64,000 nt of DNA from NCBI GenBank assembly GCA_937871505.1, contig CALMPF010000020.1, positions 57,151 to 121,150 of the forward strand, read 5' to 3'. This document shows, one piece after another, positions 1 to 8,437 of the stretch. Below the pieces are notes generated by a model. The model did not search any database, had not been told where the DNA came from, and saw only the letters and a list, made by a program, of their open reading frames with translations. How positions within the stretch are numbered: the first letter of the stretch is position 1; each line of letters opens with the position of its first letter. The position numbers and the translations under genes were made by a program. Origin of the DNA: an uncultured Planctomycetia bacterium. Its GTDB lineage: Bacteria > Planctomycetota > Phycisphaerae > Phycisphaerales > SM1A02.

Positions 1-1
1 G

Positions 2-1294
2 ATCGTCCAGGCGGGCGGCGAGATCGTCGCGGGATGGCGGGCGGCGCTGCGCAAGCTCGAGGCATCGGCGCTCCGCGCCGTCGACGTGCCTGCGCAGGCG
101 CGCCTCCTGCTGCTCGCCTCGATGCTCAACGAGGCGGCCGCGGAGCTCGAGATCGGTCGCGAGGCGCCCGCGCGCTCGCTCGTGGTGCGCGTCGAGCTCG
201 CGCTCGACCCCGCGGCGGTCGATGCCGCGGATGAGTGGCTTCCGCGCGGGCGGCTGCCGCTGGCGGTCCGCGGGGAGATCGTCGGGCCGGACGGGAGCTT
301 CGCCCGCTCGATGGCCGACGCCGAACGCAATCCGGAGGCCCAGCTCGGGTTCCTGCGCCAGCTTCGGCTCGGCTCGGGCGGAGACCTCGGGCCGGTCGAT
401 GCCGAAGCGCTGGTTCGGCATGCGTTCCGTCCGTCGCGCGCCGAGGTCGGCTCGGTGGCCCGCGCCGTCCTGATCGAGACCTTCCGTGCAGGACCGACCG
501 TGGTCCTCGAGATGCTCGACCAGCTCCTCGACGCGACGGCGAACGAGGAGCTCTCGCAGGTGATCGCCCAGGTGACGGAGCGGGCCCTTCCCTCGGTGCG
601 ATCGCCGACATGGCGCAGCGAGGCGCGGCGGGCACTCCTTGAGCGAACGCTGCTGCTCCAGGCGGACGAGCTGGCCGTCGTCGACGCGCTGGCGCGGTTG
701 ATCGGCGAGTCGATTCGCGCTCGGCTGGAGGCGCTCCCGGATGGGGATCTCAGCCCCGTCGCCGGCGAGGCCCCGCCGGAGGAGCTCCTCCGTCGCGTGG
801 TCGACGGGTGGCGGCGCCGCGCGGACACGATCGTGACGCTCCAGCCGATTCCGGCCGGGCTCGCGGAGCTCGATCGGCGGCGCCTGCTGCGGGCGCGACT
901 GGCGACTGGCTCGATCACCGAGTTCGTCGCCCAGCAGTTGGCGCACATCGATCTCGCCGCGTACTGCTTCGCGGGGCGCGGGCCGTGGCTGGTCGCCGCG
1001 CTCCAGCAGGAGATCGAGGCCGGAGCGATGGAGCGCGAGGGAATCGACACCGCAACGGGCCAGGCGCTCTCGGCCGAGCTGACCCTTGCGCGGCTCTGGG
1101 AACTCGCCTTCTTCGGATCGCTCGGCTCGGGCGGCGACGCGGTGGCGCTGCCGCCGGACGAGGCCGAGGAGCCGGGACGCCGAGCCCCCGCCGATGCCGC
1201 GCGGCGAGCGCCGGAGACTCAACCGCCGACGCGTGACATCACGCCGATCACACCGCCCGACCAGGGCGCACCCGACAGGTATCTCCCGCGATGA
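2..1294 (+). CDS. Hypothetical protein, 5' end outside window
   Basis: The reading frame is open back to the first bases of the window, so the true start lies upstream; an internal GTG at 86 would give 402 residues but nothing favours it. The product is Ala/Arg/Glu-rich and looks helical, with no signal peptide or membrane segment in the visible part and a Pro/Arg/Asp-rich tail over the last 45 residues. I recognise no family. Its stop overlaps the next start as ATGA, so the two are probably translationally coupled and functionally linked. Confidence 0.7.
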   Translation: MVQAGGEIVAGWRAALRKLEASALRAVDVPAQARLLLLASMLNEAAAELEIGREAPARSLVVRVELALDPAAVDAADEWLPRGRLPLAVRGEIVGPDGSFARSMADAERNPEAQLGFLRQLRLGSGGDLGPVDAEALVRHAFRPSRAEVGSVARAVLIETFRAGPTVVLEMLDQLLDATANEELSQVIAQVTERALPSVRSPTWRSEARRALLERTLLLQADELAVVDALARLIGESIRARLEALPDGDLSPVAGEAPPEELLRRVVDGWRRRADTIVTLQPIPAGLAELDRRRLLRARLATGSITEFVAQQLAHIDLAAYCFAGRGPWLVAALQQEIEAGAMEREGIDTATGQALSAELTLARLWELAFFGSLGSGGDAVALPPDEAEEPGRRAPADAARRAPETQPPTRDITPITPPDQGAPDRYLPR

Positions 1295-2214
1295 CGAGCC
1301 GCCCGATGAACAGGGTCCTCGCCTCTCCGGTTCCTTCACCGCCGGGTCGCGGCGCAATCGGGCACAAGGCGGCCGCACGCAGCGGCACCCGCCCGCTGCC
1401 GCTGCGCGCCGCGCTCGCCGCCCTCGCCGTCCCTCTCGCGATCGCCCTCGCCCGGCTCGGGCACCCGGGCGGCGAGGCCGCGGCGGCGTCGGCGCCGCGA
1501 GTCGGCGCGGCGGGCGCGCGCATCGCTGAGCGCTTCGCGGAGCGCCTCGAAGCCTTGCAGCCGGGCGACCCGCGCGCCTACTTCGAGCTCGGTGAGGAGA
1601 TCGCCGAGATCGCCGCCGACGACGGGGACCGACGTCTCGCGCGCGATCTCTTCGCTCGCGCCGGAACGCTCCGCCCGGACGTCTACGGCCGCTCGGCCTG
1701 CCTGGCGATCGCGGCGCTCCCGTCGACCGATGAAGCCGAGCGGACGCGGCTTCGGCTCGCCGCGATGCTCCTGGACACCCGCAGCGGCGGCCTCGCGGAG
1801 ACGCCGGTGCTCGGGGGCGATGCAGCGTCGGCGGACGCCGCGATCGCTCTCGCGGAGGGGATGAGCCTGATGCGCCGCGGTCAGGGCGTGCGGGCGCGGC
1901 GGCTCTTCGAGCTGCCCGAGGTCGCTGCGCTGCTCGACGCGCAGCGCCACGCCCTCGATGTCGCGAGGATCCGCGCCGACACTCAGGCGTACAGGGGGAC
2001 AGCGCGGCCCCGGATCCTCGAAGAAGAGCTCGCGCGAATGCTCCGCGTCGAGGCCGGATTGCTCGTCTCCTCGGGTCGTCCATGGTCGAGCGATGTGCTC
2101 GTCACGGCGAACCGTCCCCTCGTGGAGGCCGATCCGACGCGGCTCGAGGAGCTCCTTCAGATCGATGGCGCGTTCGTCTGGTGGCGCCGCGGCGCGTGGC
2201 GGCGGGACGGTTGA
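1291..2214 (+). CDS. Hypothetical membrane-anchored helical protein
   Basis: 307 residues. The start ATG overlaps the upstream stop by four bases (ATGA). Residues about 35-57 are a hydrophobic Leu/Ala stretch after a basic, Pro-rich N-terminus, which looks like a signal anchor or cleaved signal. The rest is helical with alternating Ala/Leu/Arg/Glu, as in degenerate TPR or SEL1-like folds (for example the stretch about 85-150), but I cannot name repeats with confidence. No catalytic motif is visible. Coupling to the preceding gene suggests a joint envelope or secretion-related role; this is inference. Confidence 0.7.
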   Translation: MTSRPMNRVLASPVPSPPGRGAIGHKAAARSGTRPLPLRAALAALAVPLAIALARLGHPGGEAAAASAPRVGAAGARIAERFAERLEALQPGDPRAYFELGEEIAEIAADDGDRRLARDLFARAGTLRPDVYGRSACLAIAALPSTDEAERTRLRLAAMLLDTRSGGLAETPVLGGDAASADAAIALAEGMSLMRRGQGVRARRLFELPEVAALLDAQRHALDVARIRADTQAYRGTARPRILEEELARMLRVEAGLLVSSGRPWSSDVLVTANRPLVEADPTRLEELLQIDGAFVWWRRGAWRRDG

Positions 2215-2239
2215 CGCGACCGCGCGCATCGCGCCGCAA

Positions 2240-2267
2240 GACGCAGGGAACGTGACGCAGGGAACGT
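2240..2267. repeat. 14 bp tandem duplication
   Basis: Two adjacent perfect copies of GACGCAGGGAACGT, just downstream of the stop at 2214. Confidence 0.9.
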
Positions 2268-2387
2268 GCGGCCCCGCTCCCGTCCGCCGGGTCCGTGACG
2301 CGGCCGATCGGGGGCCCGCATCGACTCCACGAACGAGCGAGGACGGGGGGGGCGACTGAGAGCGACCGGAGGGAGCGGGCGCGATTG

Positions 2388-2527
2388 GGTCCGACTGGGT
2401 CCGCATGGGACCACGTGGAGCCTCCTCGGACCAACCGGGGCCAATTCGGGGCCAGTTCGGACCAATCGGGGCCAACCGGGGCCAACTGCGGCCAACTGGG
2501 AGCAACTGGGATCAATTAGGGTCCATT
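2388..2527. repeat. 10 bp-period tandem array
   Basis: About 14 degenerate units of the type GGGGCCAACT or GGACCAATCG, most exactly 10 bases long and one 11. It lies between the 3' ends of two convergent genes. The CAA/CAAT step recurs once per helical turn, so the array could be bent or bind a repeating protein; that is inference. Confidence 0.85.
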
Positions 2528-2572
2528 TCGGCCCTCGTCGATCCCGTTCGACCGCGTTGGATCGGGGTCGAG

Positions 2573-3184
2573 TCAGATCGACTCGTCAGGGAGCTGATCC
2601 TCGACCTCGCGGACGCCGAGCCGCTCCCGCAGCGCATCGAGCTGCTTCTTCAGCAGTCGGACGCGGAGGAGCGATCGGACGCGCACGAGCAGCTCGAGCT
2701 TGTTGACCGGCTTGGTCAGGAAGTCATCGGTCCCGGATTCGTGGGCTCGCTCGAGGTCTCCGACTTCGTGCAGCGCGGTGACCATGATCACGACGACGTC
2801 GCGGGTCGCCGGATTCGCCTTGATCTTCTGGCAGACCTCGAACCCCGACATCTTCGGCATCATCACGTCGAGGAGCACGAGGTCGGGAACCTCGCGCTCG
2901 ACCGCGGCCACGGCCTCGAGTCCGTCGGCGGCCGTGAGCAGGCGGCAGCCGAGCCCGTCGAGGTAGGCCTGCATCAGCTCGACGTTCTGGGGGTTGTCGT
3001 CGACCAGCAGGATGGTCGCCCCCCGGAGCTCGGCCGGGTCGATCTCGGCGGGGTCGATGGCCGCCCGACCGAGCCCATCGGGGGCCCGGGGGCCGGGAGC
3101 GTGGCCGGGAGCGTGGCCGGGAGCGTGGCCGGGAGCGTGGCCGGGGGCGCGGCCGGGGTCATGCTGAACGGCGGGGGGGATCAT
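2573..3184 (-). CDS. Single-domain response regulator (receiver only)
   Basis: 203 residues from the ATG at 3184. The receiver domain spans about residues 57-175 and carries the acidic pair D62-D63, phosphoacceptor D106 (in LLDVMMP), switch T136 and K158 (TKPV). About 28 residues follow (a basic helix with LLKKQLDALRERL) but no output domain, so it probably acts through a partner, like CheY or DivK. The N-terminus is a flexible linker made of GHAP repeats encoded by a 12 bp tandem array. No histidine kinase gene is nearby. The reading frame continues upstream of 3184 but has no ATG until a distant one at 3355; the TATCAT promoter-like box at 3269 favours the shorter form. Confidence 0.9.
   Translation of the reverse strand: MIPPAVQHDPGRAPGHAPGHAPGHAPGHAPGPRAPDGLGRAAIDPAEIDPAELRGATILLVDDNPQNVELMQAYLDGLGCRLLTAADGLEAVAAVEREVPDLVLLDVMMPKMSGFEVCQKIKANPATRDVVVIMVTALHEVGDLERAHESGTDDFLTKPVNKLELLVRVRSLLRVRLLKKQLDALRERLGVREVEDQLPDESI
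3095..3154. repeat. 12 bp in-frame tandem repeat in response regulator gene
   Basis: Five units of GGGAGCGTGGCC, the last with two changes, encode GHAP repeats on the minus strand near the N-terminus of the response regulator. The period is a multiple of three, so copy number can vary without a frameshift. Confidence 0.9.
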
Positions 3185-3268
3185 GGGGGGCAGGGCGGGC
3201 GTCACGTGCGGTCGCAGCGGGCTTGGATTCGGGACTCTGGCGCCACCGCTGAGCGGCCGCAAACGGCC

Positions 3269-3274
3269 ATGATA
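3269..3274 (-). promoter_or_regulatory. Putative -10 box (TATCAT) of response regulator gene
   Basis: TATCAT on the minus strand, about 85 bases before the ATG at 3184. It matches the TANNNT boxes seen before other genes here. Confidence 0.35.
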
Positions 3275-3373
3275 GGGCGGTCTCTCCCCGAAAGCGCCGG
3301 GCCGCGCCAGCGCGGGGGCGGAGCCCGGAGCGCCGCTCCGCAGGGCGGGGTTCACAAGATCGAGTGATTTCGG

Positions 3374-3379
3374 TACACT
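3374..3379 (+). promoter_or_regulatory. Putative -10 box (TACACT)
   Basis: TACACT, 44 bases before the GTG at 3424. It would place the transcript start after the alternative GTG at 3364, which argues for the downstream start of that gene. Confidence 0.4.
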
Positions 3380-3423
3380 TTCGCCTCCAGTCTGAGCGCG
3401 GAGCCGCTCACTTTGGCCCTGAC

Positions 3424-3882
3424 GTGAAGCCCACCTACGCCTCCCGCAATCCCTGGACGGATCGATTCAACTGCCCGACGGTCGATCGGCTCGCGGTCGG
3501 TCTGCCGACCGCGTGCGGACATCTGTTCAAGCTCTCGCGACGGATGCTCCACGACTCCGGGTTGCGACTGGAGCACGTGGCCTGGCACGGTGAGTGCTGG
3601 CACTGGACGATCGAGTTCCGGCCCTGCGCCACGGCCAGCCCCGCTGCGCTGATCATCCCTGCGCCGGAGAACCTTCAGCTCGCGATGCCGGTCACGCGCG
3701 AGTTCGTTCAGAGCCTGCCGCTGCGGCGGCTCAAGAAGGCGGTGCGCGAGGGGATCGAGCTTGCCAGCGAGCCGTTCGACACCCAAATGGCGATCTGGTC
3801 GATCGCGAGCACCGGACTGGTGTCGGATCTCCAGGATCTGCTCAATCGCCAGGCCCGACACCTCGCCCGCAAGACGGGGTAG
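3424..3882 (+). CDS. Hypothetical protein, possibly DUF3788-like
   Basis: 152 residues from GTG 3424; a GTG at 3364 would add 20 poorly conserved-looking residues and lies upstream of a likely promoter box. The sequence is compact and well ordered, with Trp/His/Cys-rich motifs (HVAWHGECWHW) in a beta-rich core and a helical C-terminus. The overall pattern (aromatic core strand, then a terminal helix with RRLKKAVREG) vaguely recalls DUF3788-type small cytosolic proteins, but I cannot confirm this. No signal peptide. It is divergent from the response regulator, and the two may share the 3185-3423 control region. Confidence 0.65.
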   Translation: MKPTYASRNPWTDRFNCPTVDRLAVGLPTACGHLFKLSRRMLHDSGLRLEHVAWHGECWHWTIEFRPCATASPAALIIPAPENLQLAMPVTREFVQSLPLRRLKKAVREGIELASEPFDTQMAIWSIASTGLVSDLQDLLNRQARHLARKTG

Positions 3883-4376
3883 CCGCGCGGGGCGTTCGGT
3901 CGCCGCCGGAGCACCTCGCCGTCGCGCCGCGCCCGAGGCGCAGAGCCGTGTCGCAGAGAGTCGGCACGTCGCGCTCGCTCGCAGCCGCGGTGACGCTCGC
4001 AGCGCGCCGGCCCATGCCGCTCCTGGGTGAGCGAGCGCGGGGGATACCGGCACCGCGCGATCGATGGCAGCGCCCTCGTCAGCGCGGAGGAGGCGCTCCC
4101 GTCGCGGGCGCGCGTCGATCGCTCCAGCGCAGGTCGGCTCCTGCTGCAAGCGTCCGAAGCGGCGTTTCACGGCGTCGGGCTCCGCGCCCCGCACGTTCCC
4201 CGCGGTCGGGGTCAGAAGGCTCGCAGCGGGGTCTCGGCGCCCCGCCCGCGTCGCTTCTGCTCGTGAGACATCCGCTTCGGTCGCTCGCGCGACGAACCCA
4301 GGCTGCGCCGGAGCGCGAGAGGCGATGGCACCCTCAGGCGCTCCCGCCTCGGGCGGGTGCACTCCTCGGCCTGTCG
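3883..4376. other. Gene-free region, possible decayed dispersed repeat
   Basis: About 490 bp without a credible gene; frames on both strands are Arg/Pro/Ala-rich and overlap each other. Bases 4288-4320 resemble the right end of the 180 bp dispersed element (CGCGACGAA followed by a GC block ending in GCGCCGGAGCGC), so part of this may be a decayed copy. Confidence 0.45.
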
Positions 4377-4733
4377 TTAGGGATCGAGCCGCAGGATCGT
4401 CGCCACGCCGGGTGAGCCGGGCGGCGAACTCTGTGTGCGTCGCAGGACGACCAGCGCGGCCCAGGGCGTCGTCCGATCGGGCGGCGAGGAGGTCGGCTCC
4501 AGCGTCATGGTGAACGAGCAGGTCGTCGCACCGTCCGCGCAGGTTGCCGTGATCGTGCTCGCGCCGTGGAGCTGCCAAGCCGCATCGGCCGGGAGGATCA
4601 CGTCGATGGTGAACGTCTGAATCCCCTGCGACGGCTTGTCCAGCAGCACCGCGCCGTACGCGACGAGATGGCCGGACGAACTGCCCATGCTGACCGAGGT
4701 GGTCGAAATCGAGATCGGAACGCCTGTGCTCAT
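4377..4733 (-). CDS. Small hypothetical beta-rich protein
   Basis: 118 residues. The start at 4733 is fixed by GGAGG at 4739-4743, five bases upstream. The sequence is rich in Ser/Thr/Val/Ile with alternating polarity (for example FTIDVILPADAAW) and one CADGATTC segment with two cysteines, suggesting an all-beta sandwich. There is no signal peptide at this start. I know no family. It stands alone, head-to-head with the kinase gene that begins at about 5030, so regulation could be linked. Confidence 0.65.
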   Translation of the reverse strand: MSTGVPISISTTSVSMGSSSGHLVAYGAVLLDKPSQGIQTFTIDVILPADAAWQLHGASTITATCADGATTCSFTMTLEPTSSPPDRTTPWAALVVLRRTQSSPPGSPGVATILRLDP

Positions 4734-4738
4734 GAAGA

Positions 4739-4743
4739 CCTCC
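4739..4743 (-). promoter_or_regulatory. Shine-Dalgarno GGAGG
   Basis: Perfect GGAGG five bases before ATG 4733. It selects this start over two in-frame ATGs at 4754 and 4811. Confidence 0.75.
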
Positions 4744-4953
4744 GGAATGGACATCCGCCTGGAAAGGGCGGGTGCGGATCGGGCGTTCTCGTCCGCCGGC
4801 GCTTCCAGCAAGCCCGGAAGCGGCGAGAAGCCCTCTCCCCGTCAGACCGCGGAGCATAGCGCGGTGGTCAAGGGCCGGTCTCGGCGGGTGGTGGCCCGGT
4901 CGGACTCCTCAGGGCCGTCCTGAGGGCCGCGCGGAGGGGCGCGGTCGAACTGG

Positions 4954-4959
4954 TACCAT
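4954..4959 (+). promoter_or_regulatory. Putative -10 box (TACCAT) of kinase gene
   Basis: TACCAT, 70 bases before the chosen GTG at 5030. It argues against an upstream start near 4772. Confidence 0.4.
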
Positions 4960-5029
4960 CGCACCACGCCCGCGACCGGCGCCCGAGCCCTGCCCTGGGG
5001 CTCGCCGTCGATCGCCTACTCCGCTGCTC

Positions 5030-8000
5030 GTGCCTGATGCCACGGCTGTCCCACCGCGGTTGGGACCCTATCGCTTCGATCGACACGCCCGCCGCCTCGG
5101 GAGCGGCGGCATGGGGGAGGTGTGGCTGGCGTGGGACGAGGTCGATTCGGTCGAGCGCGCGGTGAAGCTCCCGTCGCAGACGTTTGCGCGCGACCTGAAC
5201 TGGCGCATGGACATGAAGCGGGAGGCCCAGGTGCTGCGGCACCTGAGTCATCCCGCCATCGCGGCGTTTCACGACTTCGTCGTCGAGGAGGAGCGCTGCG
5301 GACTGGTGATGGAGTACGTGCCTGGCCGGACCCTGCGGGCGCTCCTCGACGCCGAGGGCAGGCGCGACCGCGTCGAGGCCCTCCGGATCGCCGCCGAGAT
5401 CGCGTCGGCCCTCGACGAAGCGCACCGCCACCCGCAGCGGATCGTTCACTGCGACCTGAAGCCGGCGAACGTGATGATCGCGGCCGACGGGGCCGTCAAG
5501 GTGCTCGACTGGGGCATCGCCCGGAGCGAGCTCGCGGAGACGTCCGCAGCGCAGGGGAGCGCAGGCGCGGCGCGGGCGATCACCGCGGCGCCGGTCCGCT
5601 TCGGAACCCCCGGCTACCTCCCGCCGGAGGTTCTTCTGGGCGATCGGCGGACGACCCGCGCGGTGGACATCTTCGCGTTCGGCTCGGTCCTGTTCGAGCT
5701 GCTCTCGGGATCCCGCGCCTTTCCGGGGCGAAACGCAGGCGAGCGCATCGAACGGACGCTCGACGGCCCGCCCGACTTCGCGCTGCTTCCCGGCGACCTT
5801 CCTTCGCCGCTCTGGTCGCTGCTGCGTCGGCTGCTCGAGTTCGACGTGCGTGTGCGCTGCGGCGACATCGCCGACGCGATCGAGGTGCTCCGCCCCGATG
5901 GCGCCCGCCCCGGGCGAAGCCGCCGCGCGGGCGGCAACCTCCCGGCGGTCGTCGGCGCCGTCGTCGGTCGCGAGTCGGAGCAGGCGGATCTGGTCCTCCA
6001 GCTTCGGCGCGTCCGCTTCGTTGCGCTGCATGGCATCGGCGGGATGGGGAAGACCAGGCTGGCGCTGAGCGTTGCCCACGAGATCGCGCGCGACGCCGCC
6101 CGCGGGGAAGAGCTGGATGGCGGTGCGTGGTTCGTCCCGATCGAGCACGTCGGGGAGGACGGGCTCGTGCTCGAAGCGATCGCCCGCGCGATGGGGAGTG
6201 CCGCGGGGTCGGTCGCCGAGCTGGCGCGGCAGATCGGAGAGCGGCGGACGCTCCTCGTGCTCGATCGCTGCGACGACCGGCCGGACGCCGTCGCGTCGGT
6301 CGTCTCCGCGCTCCTCGCGGCTGCCCCCAACCTGCGGGTCCTCGCCACCGGACGGATGCCGATCGACGGGGCGACTCCCCGGCGCATCGGCCCGCTGCGC
6401 ACGCTCGGAGCGATCGCCGAGCGCGGCGACGCGGCCCTGCGCGACCTCGAATCGGTCCGGCTCTTCGTCGCCAGGGTGCGTTCCGACCGACCGCGCTTTG
6501 AGCCCGGCGAGGCGCAGCTTCGGGCCATCGCCGAGCTGGTCACGCGCCTCGACGGCATACCCGGCTCGATCGAGATTGCCGCGTCGTTCGTCGGGTCCGA
6601 GACGTTCGAGTCGCTCCGGGTCGAGGCTGACAGCGTCGGCGATCGGCGAGACGACGGTCCGTTCGTCGCGATGATCGAGTGGAGCCTCTCGCGCCTGCGG
6701 CCGGAACACCGTCTGCTGCTCTCCGCGCTCGCCGCGTTTCCCGCGGGGTTCGAGCTCGACGCCTCTCTCGAGGTCGGCGCCGCAGCGGGACTGGAGCGGG
6801 CGTCGATCCAGCCGCTTCTCGGAGCCCTCGTCGACCACGCGCTCGTCGAGATCGAGCGTCCGGAGGGGCGGGTGCGCTATCGCCTTCTGCGCGCGGTCCG
6901 ACGGATCGCGGAGCAGCTCGTCGATGCGGAGACCTCGGCGTCGATCAGCGAGGGATTCAACGCGTGGTGCCGCGGCCTCGTCGAGGGCGCCGGGCCCACC
7001 GGCGAAGCACCCCTTGAGCGACTGCTCATCGAGTGGCCGAACATCGCTGCTGCGATCGAGTCGACCCTCGATCGCGGCCGGATCGAGGATGCCGCGACCA
7101 TGACCGTCGCGCTGCACCGACTCTGGTACCGTTGCGGGCTCCAGGGCGAGGGGCTCGAGATCGTGCGCCGGGTGGCCGAACGGCGGGCGACGCTCGCGCC
7201 GGGTCCGCCCGAATCCGCCGGCGAGTGGTGGCTCGTCCAGGCGCGGCTCCGGAACGCAGCGGGGCTCCTCGCGTGGATCGGTCGCCGGTGCGACGTCGCG
7301 GAGGGCGAATTCCTTGCAGCCATGTCGATCCTCGAGCGCATCGGAGAGGGGGAGCCGAGCCGACGGGCCGCGGTGCTGAGCAATCGGGCGCTTCTCGCGA
7401 AGGACAAGGGCGATCTCGCCGCAGCGGGCGCCATGCTCGCCGAGGCGCGGGCGTGGGCCCAGGCCGTCGGCGACTCCGACCGCGCCGCGCAGGCGGCGGT
7501 CAACGCCGCCGTCGTCCAGGAGGAAGCGGGCGACCTTGACGGCGCCCTGCGCAGCGCCGAGGAGTGCATCCGAACGCTCGGCGGGAAGCCGGCGATGAAG
7601 GAGTTCCTCACCGAGGCGGAGTTCGTCCGCGGCCTCGTGTTCGTCGCCCGAGGCGAGATGCAGGAAGCCGGCGCCGCGCTGCGCCGCGCCCTCGAACTCA
7701 ATCGCGGAAGCGCTCCGCGGATGGGCGCGACGGGAGAGATCCACAAGGCGCCGCAGTTGCTCTGGGGGGTCTCGCGGTTTGCCGAGCGCCGAGGCGATCT
7801 CGGGGCCGCGGCGACGCTGAGGCTCGGCGCGGCACGCCTGAGCGAGCTCCTCCGCATCCAGGTGCGCCCGATGGAGTCCGAGCACGGCGAAGCGACCGAG
7901 CGGCTCCGCCTCGGCCTCGGGCTCAGCGCGTGGGAGGACGCCGCCGCGCGCGCCGCACGCAGTTCCGCATCCGAACTGCTCGAGCTGGCCTTCGAGGTCA

Positions 8001-8038
8001 CCTCGATCACCGGTGACGACGACACGCTGACGCTCTGA
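5030..8038 (+). CDS. Ser/Thr protein kinase fused to NB-ARC-like ATPase and TPRs
   Basis: 1002 residues from GTG 5030 (start uncertain; the frame is open further upstream). Residues about 13-295 are a Hanks-type kinase: glycine loop GSGGMGEVW, catalytic lysine K46 (AVK), catalytic loop HCDLKPANV (D142) and DWG in place of DFG (160-162). Arg of HRD is replaced by Cys, so this is a non-RD kinase. A second module has a P-loop GIGGMGKT (335-342) and a Walker B-like LLVLD, as in the STAND/NB-ARC ATPases of MalT or AfsR-type regulators. The C-terminal third is helical TPR-like sequence ending near residue 990. There is no transmembrane segment, unlike many bacterial PASTA kinases, so it is probably a cytosolic switch that senses through the TPRs. 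Substrate unknown. Confidence 0.9.
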   Translation: MPDATAVPPRLGPYRFDRHARRLGSGGMGEVWLAWDEVDSVERAVKLPSQTFARDLNWRMDMKREAQVLRHLSHPAIAAFHDFVVEEERCGLVMEYVPGRTLRALLDAEGRRDRVEALRIAAEIASALDEAHRHPQRIVHCDLKPANVMIAADGAVKVLDWGIARSELAETSAAQGSAGAARAITAAPVRFGTPGYLPPEVLLGDRRTTRAVDIFAFGSVLFELLSGSRAFPGRNAGERIERTLDGPPDFALLPGDLPSPLWSLLRRLLEFDVRVRCGDIADAIEVLRPDGARPGRSRRAGGNLPAVVGAVVGRESEQADLVLQLRRVRFVALHGIGGMGKTRLALSVAHEIARDAARGEELDGGAWFVPIEHVGEDGLVLEAIARAMGSAAGSVAELARQIGERRTLLVLDRCDDRPDAVASVVSALLAAAPNLRVLATGRMPIDGATPRRIGPLRTLGAIAERGDAALRDLESVRLFVARVRSDRPRFEPGEAQLRAIAELVTRLDGIPGSIEIAASFVGSETFESLRVEADSVGDRRDDGPFVAMIEWSLSRLRPEHRLLLSALAAFPAGFELDASLEVGAAAGLERASIQPLLGALVDHALVEIERPEGRVRYRLLRAVRRIAEQLVDAETSASISEGFNAWCRGLVEGAGPTGEAPLERLLIEWPNIAAAIESTLDRGRIEDAATMTVALHRLWYRCGLQGEGLEIVRRVAERRATLAPGPPESAGEWWLVQARLRNAAGLLAWIGRRCDVAEGEFLAAMSILERIGEGEPSRRAAVLSNRALLAKDKGDLAAAGAMLAEARAWAQAVGDSDRAAQAAVNAAVVQEEAGDLDGALRSAEECIRTLGGKPAMKEFLTEAEFVRGLVFVARGEMQEAGAALRRALELNRGSAPRMGATGEIHKAPQLLWGVSRFAERRGDLGAAATLRLGAARLSELLRIQVRPMESEHGEATERLRLGLGLSAWEDAAARAARSSASELLELAFEVTSITGDDDTLTL

Positions 8039-8137
8039 TCCGCGGCGTCCGGAGCGCCGAGCGCGCGAGCGCTCCGCCGTCGTCGAGCACGCTCCGACGC
8101 GGAGGCCGCGTCGGCTTCAACGACTGGTTCGGATGCG

Positions 8138-8161
8138 GGTCCCGGACCTGGCACCGGGACC
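8138..8161 (+). terminator. Possible terminator hairpin
   Basis: GGTCCCGG and CCGGGACC, 8 bp perfect arms around an 8-base loop, 100 bases after the kinase stop. There is no U-tract, so the terminator call is tentative. Confidence 0.35.
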
Positions 8162-8257
8162 GGCTTCGGGTTGCGGGAGGATCGCGTCTGCGGGCGCCTG
8201 ACCTGCCGACCGCGTTGAGGGCGCCGCGTGCTCCGACGGAGCCTGCCGAGGCCGTGG

Positions 8258-8437
8258 CACTCCAGCGCCGGGCGGCGACCGTCGCGGCCGCCCGGACGCG
8301 GCAATCCGGCGGCGTCGCAGCTCGGCTTCGGGCCTCGAGGCAGCGCTGCGGCTGCGCCCTCCGCCCGAAGCGCTCACCGCTCCGTGCCAGAAGCCGCCCC
8401 GAGCGGCCGCGCGACGAAGCCGCCGGGCGCTCGAGTG
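8258..8437. repeat. 180 bp dispersed inverted-repeat element, copy A
   Basis: Starts CACTCCAGCGCC and ends GGCGCTCGAGTG; the ends are near-perfect inverted repeats. It matches copy B (11196-11375) colinearly with no net indel: a shared 20-mer sits at offset 60 (8318-8337) and a shared 19-mer at offset 127 (8385-8403) in both. Its right end abuts the stop codon of the XRE-TPR gene at 8438. It encodes no protein, so it is MITE- or REP-like. Confidence 0.85.

Larger units (their letters stand above)
2215..2572. other. Intergenic region between convergent genes, repeat-rich
   Basis: No gene is supported here. It holds a perfect 14 bp duplication at 2240-2267 and a long 10 bp-periodic tandem array at about 2388-2527. 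Apparent long frames through it on both strands read through the array and are not credible genes. Confidence 0.7.
8039..8437. other. Intergenic region with hairpin and dispersed repeat
   Basis: Between the kinase stop and the convergent XRE-TPR stop. It holds a perfect 8 bp hairpin (8138-8161) and the 180 bp element (8258-8437). No gene is supported. Confidence 0.7.

Noticed and set aside
2405..3367. 320-codon plus-strand frame through the 10 bp array and response regulator
   Set aside because: Its start is repeat sequence and the rest is antisense to a receiver domain with all catalytic residues.
4868..7885. 1005-codon frame on the minus strand
   Set aside because: Antisense to the kinase-ATPase-TPR gene.
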